Shown piece after piece: positions 49,901 to 61,481 of a stretch of DNA of 64,000 nucleotides (position 1 is its first letter; every line of letters starts with the position of its first letter). Below the pieces are notes generated by a model, which saw only the letters and a list, made by a program, of their open reading frames with translations, searched no databases and was not told where the DNA came from. The translations under genes were made by a program, and so were the position numbers. Source of the DNA: Lineus longissimus (lineage: Eukaryota > Nemertea > Pilidiophora > Heteronemertea > Lineidae); assembly GCF_910592395.1 (NCBI RefSeq), contig NC_088311.1:17548501-17612500 (forward strand). The letters run 5' to 3'.

Positions 49901-52900
49901 CTCTCTATTAAGGACAACCTCTCCATTTAAAAGAACACTAGGTTTGGTCCCAAAATGGTTGTTTCCATTTTACTTCTCTAATCAGGACACCTCTTTACTA
50001 AGGACATCACTCGTCAGTCCCGAGGGTGTTCTTTTAGAGGGGTTCAACTGTATATCGGGACGTTTTGACATCATCCACCCTCTGTTGTGACTGTGTTGAT
50101 TTGTGACATTGCAATTGACATATTACCTATCAATATGGCCACAGTTTGAGTGTAACTTCTCATCTGTGAGTGTGAAAGGCTTATTAAGCTCAAATTGTGG
50201 CACAAGTTGACTAAAAAGAGTATTTTACGATGGCCATTCTGTTGTTGTTTTCAACAGGTGATGAGATGTGTTACATATATTTCATTGTTTTCACATCATG
50301 TTGTTGTCACCATGCTTGTCTGTCCTTGTTGGTTACCATGACAACTATTTTCAAACCAATGATAATATGGCGAAATGCATTGTACACGACTTCTGCATGT
50401 ATCAATAAACTACATGTACAATAATTGGACATGAAGTCCCTTACCTTGAAATCTAATCCAACAGTCTGTGAAAGACATAAGTGGGTGTGGCTTTGTAAAA
50501 AAAACACCAAATTAGCCTATAATATAATGTGGGGGCAGACTTCCGTTGTCATGACAATGCCAGTGTAAAATTATGAAAACAGTTTGATGCCGTTTTCTAT
50601 ACCTATAGATAATGTATTTTATCATTTATTATTGATTGCAAAGTCAGCTTGATCGTTTGGTGATATTCTTGAATTCATTCAAAACGTGACTTTTGATTGT
50701 CTTTGGCTATGGTTTGTGTTGAGAACTGCTAGCAATGTTCCCCCACGAGGCCCTTTGTCAAGGCGGCCCACCCTACCTTGTCAGCTCACCACCCTACCTT
50801 GCAAGAGCCACCCAACCCTGGCAGCTCTCCACCCTACATGTACCTTGGAAGGGCCACCTTACCTTGCTGTAGCATTTTGTGAAGGGGTCTATAGGGCGAC
50901 CCAACCTTGTGTAACATTGACAAACTTCTTGAATTTTAAAAGGGTACCATCCGACCTTGAGAAAACCCAGTGGAGAACCCTGCTATAGGATTTGGCTTTT
51001 GAATTTGACCATTGCCAGCTAATATCAAATGAGGGATGTAAATTGCAAAAACCTGTGATTATAATTGCGCTGCTACACAAGTATGTGTTGCAAAAACGTC
51101 TCTTGTCTTCGCGTAAAACCGGTCATTGCTGGGATTGATATTTATCAAACGTGCACAGGTCTTTGCGATCATCGACTCTTGTCGCAGTAGGCACCTGCAT
51201 TGACCATTTCAAACAACAAGCGATTATCGTGGCATGCAATTTAAATCGCGTAGCACCAATTTCAATCTTAACATTTGTGTGGCACCTAACACATGTTGTG
51301 CTCATAATGGTCATCAATCATGGTGTCGAGGTTAATGTGGACAATGAATATTAGAACCTCTATATTTAGGACACCCTGGTGACTGACATATGCTGCACTT
51401 AATAAAGAAGTGTCCTGATTACAGAGGTATAAAGATTGAATGAAAACAACCCACTGGGACCACAAGCAATGTGTTTAGTCTCCGCTAAAAGTGGTTCCAC
51501 TGCATTCATATTTCTGTCAAACATGAATTTACTGAACAATAGTCAGGATCCTCACTGGGGCAAGTGGCATGTTGGCCCAGAGACAAAAACAAACGAGTTG
51601 TGCGTAGTTGTGTATGCATTCAACACTGACTCCTCCCTCTTCCCCCATCATACATGCGATATGTACTAGATGTATGTGCATCGCATAATGATGAATCATT
51701 AGGTATTGATCTTTGGCTAACATAGTAAATTTGAAGTCAAGCGTGTACATACATACACCAGTCTAGCCTTTGGGCGGAATTTAAAACTGGTTGTATTCAG
51801 ATAACCAACTGCCCACTCACCAATTCTGTTTCGAATAACTGAAGACGCAGTTTATAGAGAAAATGAAATGAGTATTGTCTGCTTCAAAGGTTGTCATCAA
51901 CCAAGAACATGAATAAGCTTTTTAAAAAGGCCTGCACCGTGCATGTTCACATATTTTTGTGGTCTCAAATTTCCATCGCACTTTTGAACAGCAACCAACA
52001 TTGAACAATGCTGTCCTCAACAGAGAGGTGTCCTGATTAGAGAGGTCAAATTGAATGGAAACAACCAATTTGGGACCGAAACTAGTGTCCTTAAAATAGA
52101 GAGGTGTCCGCTAAGGGAGGTTCCACTGTATATGAAAATGTGCCCTCATCCTGTAGTCGTCGTCGTGGCCCAAACCCATACCCCATGATAAAAAAAGCGA
52201 CGAGGCCCAGCATTCAACGTGTTGCCCGTGTTTAATACCACAAAAAGTTCCAGAGAAGGGATGTTTGCTTGTCTTGTCTTGTGTGTCAAGATGATGTTGA
52301 ACAGGGGTTTGGATGTTCTTAAAAACTCCTTTCCAATGCTAGGGGTTTGGTATTTGTGGGGCCAAGTTTCAATGTTGGTCACTATTATGTAGGTCGGTCT
52401 CTGCTCTGATCACAACCTTGCAATGTAATTTGCATTTTTGCCTGCAGCACTGTTCTGGTGGTCTGCATTGATAGTTATACTGTGTGTTTTTGCCCCAGGT
52501 TGTTTCTGTAAGAAATATGATGTCTTGTCAGACACAATCGATCAGATATAGTGCGTTGGGTAGCACTACACAAAATATTACGTGTAGGCCTGCCTAAAAT
52601 AGGCTGAGATTTGGGAAAATTTGCCAGTGCTCCACTTCAATAAATCTTTATTTCTAACTAAGTCAAAGGACTCAAAGGGCAGAGACCTCCTTAACCACTG
52701 GATCATGCTGCTCATCCTCAGGATGACAACAAGTTGAGATTGTGTTGGACAAGGTTCTGTCCTATGTCTCTAAACTTGATAGTGACATTTACATACTGTA
52801 AATGTAAGTTTAGGCAGACAAAGTCTTTTTGCAGAAATAAAGAATGTTGATGGAAATTTCGTAACCCGCAATAAAATATGGGGAAAATTCGAATTTTTTT

Positions 52901-55900
52901 CAAATTTGTCCACAATGGAGAGGCAGTTCAGGACAGGTTCCTGCAATCTCCTTTGGCTAAGTTTGTCATAGGCAGGTATTGCATTAGGTCAAGTGACTTA
53001 GCTGATCATCACTATTTTAGTGAGTTTCCATGGAAACGTGTTGATTTCTCTCTGCAGTATATTTGTGATATGCATTGATTGATAATGTGATTGTCTATCA
53101 TGAGATTATCACCCCTCAAAAACAACAAAACTCGCTCTTGCAATTGGCAAATAATTGACCTGTTCCAGGGCTTTTCACGTAATGCTTCTGTCAATGCGTG
53201 TATTCATATGGCAAAGCATCTGAATTTTAGCTCGACATCAGGTCGCGACAGTCAGAATCGGCAAGTGATCACCCCTTGCCTTGACCTATCCCGCTTGTTA
53301 AAAAATTCAAAATTTGTGATTGTTCAATGGTGTTCATTGGTTCAATGTCTGGTACTGTTGATCACAAACCTAAAACTGCGCATAAAATGGCCGTCTTTCA
53401 ATTGTGAAAAGAACCATGTTACTGTGACATCTGGACTCTCGACAGTTGAATACACAATGAGACGGGATGTCAATACTCATGGTAACCTGCCAGCGGAAGA
53501 TTTAAAATTGTGCATATTTCTTCGCTTAAAAACAGTAAACAGTTGAACCTCCCTTGGTGCACCTCTGTTTGCAAGACACCCTGTATATGGGACAGTGTTT
53601 TTGGCCTGAGTGGGTTGTTTCTGTATAATCCTGCAGCATACCATCCTGAACCTCATGGTCTTATCGTCCCTTTAAACATACTTTCTAGGCAGAGCTCATA
53701 AGATGCAAAAGCTTGGTGGTCAAGATGGCAGCGTATATACCCCTTTTAACAACAGCATGTTGTGAGTCTCAAAGGTATCTTAAATTTTTTGGAGAGGGTC
53801 TATTGTTAAGACATGTAATAGCAAGCCAGCGAGATCTGCATGACATCACTGAGATCAGAGACCTGTTAGCCAATTTGGCATGAAACATGCATTCCAGACA
53901 CTTGGGCCCTTATCTCGTCATGGGTTCGATTCTCGGACATCAGTTCACCTGCCCATGTGAAGAAGTTGGCAACTTTCTTAGGCAGCTGATAAGAGTTCCA
54001 CCAACTCTTATCAATCTATAGCTGCGCTTACACCACGAAATATTGGTGGACCAATTGCATGTACACCACCACATTGCCGCGACAAATTGGTTCGGCAATC
54101 CATTGCCGATACAAATTGCCGGGCGAATTTGTCCCACCAAGCTTGATGGTCCAAATTCGCCAGGCTTGTTAAAAGCTCGGCTTTGTCGTGGTGTACGCGC
54201 AAATGGTTGGCAATTAGCTAGTAAGATGGTTCGGCTCCAGGCGGCGTTTTCGAAATGGAGCTTTCTGCTTATTGTTTGCGCGCCATCTGTAGCCGGATTT
54301 TATAACTAGCTGCAGCGCTGGTGTACGCGCTTGGTGGATTTTCGATGGTGCGGCATTGGTTCGCGAACCAAGATTGGTGGTCCATTTTCAGGTGGTGTAC
54401 GTGCGGCTTATATCACTTTTGAGAAATGGTTTGACTTCTTTGTAGTTTTCAGCTGAGCACTCAGAGGGGCGGGGCTATTTTTGTAACAAATTGTTGACAA
54501 AGTTTTCATCTCTTATCTTTTCAGATTATGTTCTGCACCCTGAATACACACAAAGTAGACATGAACAAACTCCTTGGAGGCCAGATAGCATTGGACGATC
54601 TTATATTTGCTCACATAAAGGAACAACCCAAAGAAATTGAAATTAACAAGGCGGAAGATGCGCTTGGCCTAACGATTACCGACAATGGCGCTGGTTACGC
54701 ATTCATAAAAAAAATTCGGGAAGGTAGCATTATGCATAAAATACCGGAGGTGAAAGTCGGTGATCACATTGAAAAAATTAACGGAAAGAGTGTGGTGCCT
54801 TGTCGGCATTATGAAGTTGCCAGGATGTTAAAGGAAATACCACGAGGAAGTATCTTTACTATTCGATTAGTTGAGCCGAAGAAATCTGAAATGGGTGAGG
54901 ATTGGCTTTTTATTGTTATTTCTATACTAATTGTTTTTCTAGTACAGCCAGTCAGTGACCATGCTGATTTTTTTGTTGGCACTCGGCATCAATCCTAATG
55001 TTTCCTCCTTCGCCGCCAGTCAGATCTGAAAGATCAGGCGTCAGGACGACTGTTGATACGTCATTGTTGTCCCTCGCATCTAGGAAAATGTTTATACTAA
55101 TTATCCTTGAAAATTGAGAGATGGATTACAAACCCTTTTTCCTGAGCGGATGCATTGTTTGTACATCTCTTGATCAATTCATATCATGTATTTCCACTTC
55201 TTATAAAATTTTACTCTAGTGGTATCAGTTAAAGAATGTACAACTAATAATTGTCTAAATCCATCACTGAGTGACTAAATCTGTGAGGCGCATGGCATAG
55301 CCTGCTGGTCAACAGTGCTGGCTACCACACACCCTGGCCCCGGTTGGATCCTGGGAAGAATCGGGGATTGTATTTCTGGATGAAGCAGCATGGCTTGGGG
55401 AATTTCTCGCTCTTCACAGGGTTGGCAAAAGTCTCAACCAAGTGAGAATCATGAGTATGCTTGCATGGACTCGGTTAGAAGCACCCTGCTAGATGCTGGT
55501 AAAGGCACCAATATCATCGTGGACAATGAAGCTCAAATTCTGGTGTTCTCAAACTCGTCATTTTCTCCATTCCGTTTCAGTGAACATAGGTCTGCCGAAC
55601 CGAGGGGGCAAGAAAAAGGGTGGAGGAGTAAAAACTGGCAAAGCCACGATTAGATTGAAGGCCTCGGGTGTGGAAGAGGTGAGATTTTCTTTGAATTTCG
55701 ATGGGTTCTAGATGAAAAGTTGCATATTGCGTTCATGGTTGAGTCCACCATGCTCACGGTCAGATGGTATGTCAGCCTTTGTCCTTGAGATAGGACAATT
55801 GCAGCCACTTGTCTAGCTGGGGCACATCAGTTAAGGATCGAGTCGTGTTTGACGATGAGATGCCGGGTGTGGGTCAACATATCATAGTGTCTGTTTTCTA

Positions 55901-58900
55901 AAGGAAGAAGAACTAAGGGTCAATTCATCGGGCTAAGTCGAGTTGTTTGGTAACCCTTTTGCCTCTGTGCTGTTGTTAAAACATGTTAAAAACACTTCTT
56001 TTTGTGTTACATCACTTCCTTGCTTGCATTTATCTGTGGAACCTTCCTTAGCAGACATCTCTCTATCAAGCACACCCTCTCTATTAAGGACACCCTATTC
56101 GGTCCCAAATTGGTTATATACATTCAATTTGACCTCTCTAATCAGGACACCTCTCTGAAGCTACATCACTTGTCAGTTCCGAGGGTGTCCCTAATAGAGA
56201 GGTTTTGCTGTACTTTCTAAATGAGACTTTCCCGTTGATTCATGCTGTCATGTCAAATCTTGCAGGCACAGCGTGATGTACGTATATTTAGGCCTATTTG
56301 GTGGAATTGACTTCATTTTCATAAACTTGTTTCATTCAGTAATTTTGATATTTCCTTTGTTATTTTTTGATACTTTTGAATACTTTGAATACTTTGAATT
56401 TTTCCTTTATCACTTTTAATAGTTGGGTCAGTTTTGAAATGAAAGGATAGTGTGGTCTTTGATTAGAAATGAATTGGAAGACATTTTTAATTCTTTTGGA
56501 AACCAAATATATCTTCATCGGCTATTAGGGATGGGTGGCTGGCCATCATTTTTTCGACTTCTGGTTTGGGCCATCTCATTTTGGCTTGTCATGCACAAAT
56601 TAGCCAGATTTCTTTCTTTGCCAGGTGTGTCAAAGAACATAAATCACTATTGGCATTTTGTAGACATGGTAAATGTTTGAAGTGGTTTTGGGAGTTGTTC
56701 GACAACGAAAAATGGCTGGAAGGAGTTCAGCTACAAAAAATAGCTCAAAGGAGCAGAAAAGCATGATTAAAGATTGATGTCGACGTAACAGAGACATCAC
56801 AATGATTACGATGATCACAAGTCGGATGTTTCTACAAAAAATCCATAAACAGAAAAAATCCATTATATGACCTGATAACATGTGATAGTGTGAATTAGTG
56901 CATTGAAATGTTCTTTGTTCGATGGATGAAATCCCCATGTATGTTCTAAAAATATTATTCTCAAGTAACTTCCCCTGATTTCTTCTATAAAACTTCCTTG
57001 TTGAAAATGCCATTAACCTATAAAATATAGCGAAAGTGAACAGCCCTAGTCCAATCAAAGCCAGATTTCTCTTTGAAATTATTCTGAAACATGTTCTGTC
57101 AGGTGGATATTTTGAATGGTGAACCCGAGTCAGGATGGATCCCTGTTTTGCGATATTAAGCTAAACTTGCAAAATTGTGCCCTATCTTTTGTAATCAAGA
57201 GTGGTCCGTTCCACTCGGTCAGGAAAACGTGCACCTGACTGCATTAGTGTGTGCACTTGCCACCCCTTCATATCATATAAAAAGTCATTAGACTTGTCAC
57301 TGTATCATTGCCAACAGTGCCTATAGTTGCGCGTACACCGCGAAATATTGGTGGACCAATTGCACGTACACCGCCACATTGCCGCGACAAATTTGTTCGG
57401 CAATCCATTGCCGGTACAAATTGCCGGGCCCGACTTGTTAAAAGCTTGGCTTTGTCGTGGTGTACGCGCTAATGGATCGGCAATTAGCTAGTTAGACGGT
57501 TCGGCGACAGGCGGCGCTTTCGAAATGGCGCTTTCTGCTTATTGTTTGCGCGCCATCTGTTGCCGGATTTTATAACTAGCTGCAGCGCTGGTGTACGCCC
57601 TTGGTGGATTTTCGATGGTGCAGCATTGGTTCGCGAACCAAGATTGGTGGTCCATTTTCAGGTGGTGTACGTGCGGCTTATGTTGTTGTGGGTCTGTTGG
57701 GCCTAGATGTTACATCATCAACAAAAATTCGCCATTTTGATCCCTGCAGACGCTATAATTTATAATTTTATAATTTGTCTTTTCTATTGCATTCTTATTT
57801 CAAAAATCTCCTTCTGTTGCCAGGGCGTGGTAAATGAGGCTGAGGAAGTAGCTGTGAATAAGATTGATCTTCTACTCGAGACGTTCCTGGGGGTTGCCGA
57901 TAATGATTTAGGTAAGGATGATAAATTTCTCTTCTAGCTGCTGGTGTATACTGGAAAACCCGGAAATATTCGCTGCCGTAGAGGCCCTTACACCAGGTGG
58001 CAGTAGGGGCTGTTCATTTACAGGACATATGCACAATTTTTCAATTTTTTGGGACTCCCTGCTTCCCTTCTACAAATGCGTACCCTTGACCTTGTAAGCA
58101 TGCGTATGCGAGAACCCAGACTCTCACCTGCAAACATAAGCAAAAAATTCATCAGTCCATACTGTTGTGTGCAGTCAATGGCACAGCTGATGTGGCCATG
58201 CTGCATAATAAAAAACAATCAGATTTCCTTTTGTGCAAATGAAATGTGATAACATTTGAAATCGATAAACTTAAGGAGCCTCATGGCCTAGTGGTTTACA
58301 CTGCTGGCCACCACGCAATAGGGCCCGGGTTCGATCCCGGGGAGAACCCAGTATCGTATGTCTGGATGAACCGGCGTGGCTTTCAAGGAACTAAAATTCC
58401 TGGCTCTTCACAGTCCTTCGAATGAGACTCAAAACCGAGGTTCCTTGTACCTGGTGTCTATGCCAGGGCAAGCTAAGACCCCACCAAGTGAGAAACATGA
58501 GTAGCTTGCGTGGACTCTATCTCTCTCGCCAAAGTCGGACCACTAGGCCAATAAACCCAATTGGCGCCTAACCGTAGTGGCACGCAGGATACGCTCATCC
58601 CGCCTTGGAGGAGGATTACTCCTAGGAGAATGACCCCTCCAAGTGCAGAGCGAACGCTGAAGAAGAAGAAGAAGAAATCAACTGTTATAGATTCTAACCA
58701 GAACGTCTTATCAATGCTCTTCTTGCGTCAGCTTGAATATAACGATCAACCGTTTCTCAACCAAGTGCTTATATATTTCAATCATCTTTTCAGCTCGTTG
58801 TATTTATGAAATGGGAGACAAGGTCGACGACATTGACAACAACCCCTCTGAATTTGTCACGGCCATTGATGACGCGTTTGAGGACTTTGGATTTACGGAG

Positions 58901-58996
58901 GAATTTATATTTGACGCTTGGGCAGCGATAAAAGAGGCACGAAAAGAAGCGAGGAACCCTAGTAAGAATGTCGTGGATATCAACGAACAATTTTGA
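46963..58996 (+). CDS. GIPC: GIPC PDZ-domain trafficking adaptor, 5 coding exons
   Basis: Endocytic adaptor that links PDZ-binding receptor tails to myosin VI. Exons: 46963-47283, 54525-54894, 55581-55678, 57824-57911, 58794-58996; 1080 nt, 359 aa (human GIPC1 333). Visible: basic, low-complexity N terminus; GH1 domain (~70-145) with [43 protein letters not shown] domain (~147-227) with carboxylate loop [15 protein letters not shown] and [18 protein letters not shown]2 domain (~260-359), the myosin VI-binding region, with [14 protein letters not shown] and [17 protein letters not shown]. The C terminus [13 protein letters not shown] is longer than in vertebrates. Intron 1 (7.2 kb) begins with a duplicated splice donor. 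The paralogue number (GIPC1/2/3) is not resolvable because invertebrates usually have one. Confidence 0.96.
47266..47533 (+). repeat. 134-bp tandem duplication spanning the GIPC exon 1/intron 1 boundary
   Basis: Copies 47266-47399 and 47400-47533 are nearly identical. Each begins with the exon end GATTTCGATGCATC(G/A)CAG followed by GTAAG. The first is the real donor (47284); the second is a duplicate donor at 47418 inside the intron. Confidence 0.95.
49560..49740 (-). mobile_element. tRNA-derived SINE in GIPC intron 1
   Basis: The minus strand reads a tRNA-like head with A box TGGCACAACGGTCAAGCA and B box GGTTCGATACC, followed by a SINE body. Too divergent from a functional tRNA acceptor stem to be called a tRNA gene. 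Confidence 0.65.
49876..50050. mobile_element. Pogo/Tigger-like MITE, copy 8
   Basis: Ends CAGTGGAACGTCCCTCAGCT and AGAGGGGTTCAACTG; the right flank is TA. Confidence 0.75.
51350..51502. mobile_element. Pogo/Tigger-like MITE, copy 9, internally shortened
   Basis: Starts TTAGAACCTCTATATTTAGG and ends AAAGTGGTTCCACTG; lacks part of the body. Confidence 0.65.
52004..52128. mobile_element. Pogo/Tigger-like MITE, copy 10, left end truncated
   Basis: Begins in the family's TGCTGTCCTCAACAGAGAGG block and ends GGGAGGTTCCACTG followed by TA. Confidence 0.7.
54020..54408. mobile_element. 389-bp TIR element (AGCTGCGC ends), copy 1, in GIPC intron 1
   Basis: Ends AGCTGCGCTTACACCAC and GTGGTGTACGTGCGGCT are imperfect inverted repeats, flanked by TAT on both sides. 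The body carries further inverted blocks (TTGGTGGACC / GGTCCACC-like), so it folds as a near palindrome. Ends only 116 bp before exon 2. Confidence 0.75.
55280..55495 (+). mobile_element. SINE copy in GIPC intron 2
   Basis: Degenerate tRNA-like head with CCGGTTGGATCCTGGG as B-box region, then GTCTGGATGAA-like and CTCTTCACAG blocks shared with 58270-58680. Its body ends within 90 bp of exon 3. Confidence 0.6.
56034..56210. mobile_element. Pogo/Tigger-like MITE, copy 11, in a GIPC intron
   Basis: Ends TGTGGAACCTTCCTTAGCAG and GAGAGGTTTTGCTG, followed by TA. Confidence 0.75.
57325..57678. mobile_element. 354-bp TIR element (AGTTGCGC ends), copy 2, in GIPC intron 3
   Basis: Same family and orientation as 54020-54408, with a ~35-bp internal deletion. 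Flanked by TAT on both sides. Ends ~145 bp before exon 4. Two copies of one family near two acceptors of the same gene are noted as a coincidence or local transposition. Confidence 0.75.
58270..58680 (+). mobile_element. Full-length-looking tRNA-derived SINE in the last GIPC intron
   Basis: tRNA-like head with A box TGGCCTAGTGGTTTACAC and B box GGTTCGATCCC, a ~300-bp body and a (GAA)n tail (GAAGAAGAAGAAGAA). Related copies: 55280-55495 and the split copy 44815-45250. Ends about 115 bp before exon 5. Confidence 0.75.
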
Positions 58997-59353
58997 GGAT
59001 AATGAACAATTCTTTTAGACTGGTATCCACGGTGTGCAGCCTTTCTACCCAACCGGTCAGAAATGGGATCATCTGCTTTAGTGCAGTTCGCACTGACTGG
59101 TTGGGATGATTCACTTGTTATAGGGGTGTTAGGTAATCATTGGGGCAGTTGTGGGTTCCGGTTTGGGGTTGATTGCGGAGCATCCAACACTCAAACCAGG
59201 TATATGTTCATACTATCTAATCTGAATCGGGCCTGATGTGCAAAAAATGTTCAGAGCTATATGTATCGTCAAAATGAGTCGGACACATCCTCAAGATTGC
59301 AATGAGCAGGAATTACTGCGGGGGTTTTACAATTACAAAGTTATCAGATGTTT

Positions 59354-59463
59354 AAGGTAAGGTGGTACATTTATAGGCCTGGTACAATTATAGCCTTGTG
59401 TGCATTATTGTATACTGCCAGCTGTTCTCTCTGCTGCGGGCTATAATTGTACCACTTTACCTT
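59354..59463. mobile_element. ~110-bp palindromic element
   Basis: Inverted ends AAGGTAAGGTGGTACA and TGTACCACTTTACCTT enclose GGTACAATTATAGCC and its inverted partner GGCTATAATTGTACC. A decayed partner is near 24600-24660. Non-coding. Confidence 0.65.
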
Positions 59464-60895
59464 ACATTCTGACGACCTTTCTTGGATTCAACAGTAAATG
59501 AACACAAAAATTCTACTGAGTATTTTTGCACATCTTGTGATGTGTCTCTGTAATGAAAAATACATTCTGTGACTGTACATACTGGTGGCCGTCAGGAGAT
59601 GCACTTCATCTTAGCCCTTCGAAGCCCGATCACGACTTTTGTCGACAAAGAAAAACCTCTCCGTTTGCCCGATCACGACTATAGTCGCGAAAACCTACTC
59701 AGCAACCCTTCACATAAAACTCTACAGCTTTGTGCAACTGAGGTATTCAGAATGACAACTTTGGTTACGTAGTGCGTTAGCTGAGCATGAATTTCATCAT
59801 ATAAAGTTTTCCAGGGTGAAAATTTGAGTTATGTGAATATTTCTATAAAAATATCAAGGTGATGTAACCAAGTTTCATATAAGGTTTTCCAGGGTAAAAA
59901 TTTGAGTAATGTGAGTATTTTGGCATCATAGGTGATGTAAACAACATTACGGAAACTCGGGCTTCATAGAGAGGTATCTCTTTGGAAACTCGGGCCCCAG
60001 AGGGTTAATAAAAAGGAGGCAACATTCCTTCTAAACCTACCTTGTCACAACAGGCCCGGAACGGGTGAACATTATAAAAATATTATAATCATGTAGCAAT
60101 CATGAACATTGTAAGAGCACAAAATTTCGGTTACCGGTACAAAAACCTGTACAAGCACGAGACAATTTTTTAATTCACACAGGAATTTGTAAAATTGTTT
60201 ACGTTGACCTATTTCCGCCTGACCACGTTTCTGTCCGAAGCAACTGCTTTCACTTTTTAAAGGGATATGTCGTTCGAATTTAATCATTGGTCAGGAAAAC
60301 AGAATGTGGTTTAAATACGCAATTCCGTAGTGCAGTTGTCATGCATGCTAATTTGATGAAACCTGGTATGTATAGTATTTGTACATCTGTCTACACAACA
60401 GCAATGATGAAATTTATGTTGAGTGCGTATTTGACGCAATTGAATATTTTCAAATTCAATTACAAATTACAAATTTTTAGCAAACGGTATAGGCCTTTAA
60501 ATGTTACCATCGATCACAGTCATTGTACATAATTTCATTGGTAGTTCGGGTGGAAAATAACCTGTGTCGAGACAAACCACGATGAATTAGTCTCGCCTCT
60601 GTTCATTTTCATCTTGTGGTGTCGCTCTGTTAAGAGAGAATATGGCTGTACCTGGGACAGGCTTAATTAGGTTTTGGGAACACCTATGTCTAACCTGGTT
60701 TTGGACCCATTATCATCTCTTTGTTTGTGTTTAGACTGTATGTCTCGGGTTTTTACTGCAGTTGTGGCAGGCCTGAGGAGAGAAATTCATTGTGGAACGA
60801 TATTGTGAAAACCTCCTTCAATATCCCTGCCTAATAAAGCTCAACTAAAAGTGACTGAAGTATATAATTTCAAAATGACACATAATCACAAATAT

Positions 60896-61084
60896 GTGAC
60901 CCACCACGGCAAAATCAGTCGCATGTCGCATAGGAGATGAGCCTAAAATGATACCTGGACATAATAAAAGAAATTGATATACTCAGATTTCACAAAAGGC
61001 AGACAATAGTGAAATGAACAACCAGTCCGTCTCAACCTGTCAAGCTCGAAGTGACATGCGACTCATTTTGCCATGGCGGGTCAC
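60896..61084. mobile_element. 189-bp palindromic MITE (GTGACCC ends), copy 3
   Basis: Ends GTGACCCACCACGGCAAAAT and inverted ATTTTGCCATGGCGGGTCAC, flanked by ATAT. Opposite orientation to copies 1 and 2, and more diverged. Confidence 0.8.
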
Positions 61085-61321
61085 ATATGTAGTTTTATGG
61101 CTCTCTGATAAATGATAACAGAGGTATAAGCCAAAAACCAAAAGAATACTGTGAAAGTGCGTCACAGTCAAATTGTGACAACACTTGTACTTTTATGAGT
61201 TGAGTCACAGAGGATCCGGTCCCTGACGTCACTTACACTCGGTGACATCACACAAGTTCTTTTCCGTATGGGGCTTGTAACTCTATTGATATTCGTCACA
61301 TACAAATAAAACTTACATATA

Positions 61322-61481
61322 CATTGGAACCTCCCTTAGCGGACACCTCTCTGTTAAGGACACTTGTATTGGTCCCAAATTGGTTTTTACCATTCAATTT
61401 GACCTCTCTAATCAGGACACCTCTCTATTAAGGAGAGTATTTGATAGTCCCTTCGGTGCCCTTAATAGAGAGATTCTACTG
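61322..61481. mobile_element. Pogo/Tigger-like MITE, copy 12
   Basis: Starts CATTGGAACCTCCCTTAGCG and ends GAGAGATTCTACTG, with TA flanks (TATACA on the left, TATATG on the right). Confidence 0.8.

Larger units (their letters stand above)
47534..54524. other. Remainder of GIPC intron 1
   Basis: No coding exon is needed: exon 1 ends and exon 2 starts in phase 0, and the protein is continuous. Seen: a minus-strand SINE at 49560-49740, pogo-like MITEs at 49876-50050, 51350-51502 and 52004-52128, a possible decayed pogo-like end at ~53536-53630 and a TIR element at 54020-54408. Confidence 0.7.

Noticed and set aside
53536-53630. Thirteenth pogo-like MITE
   Set aside because: Only the left-end-like CAGTTGAACCTCCCTTGG and a weak body are visible; too decayed to call firmly.
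58275-58350. Possible tRNA gene
   Set aside because: tRNA-like head of a SINE with a (GAA)n tail; two relatives share the whole body.
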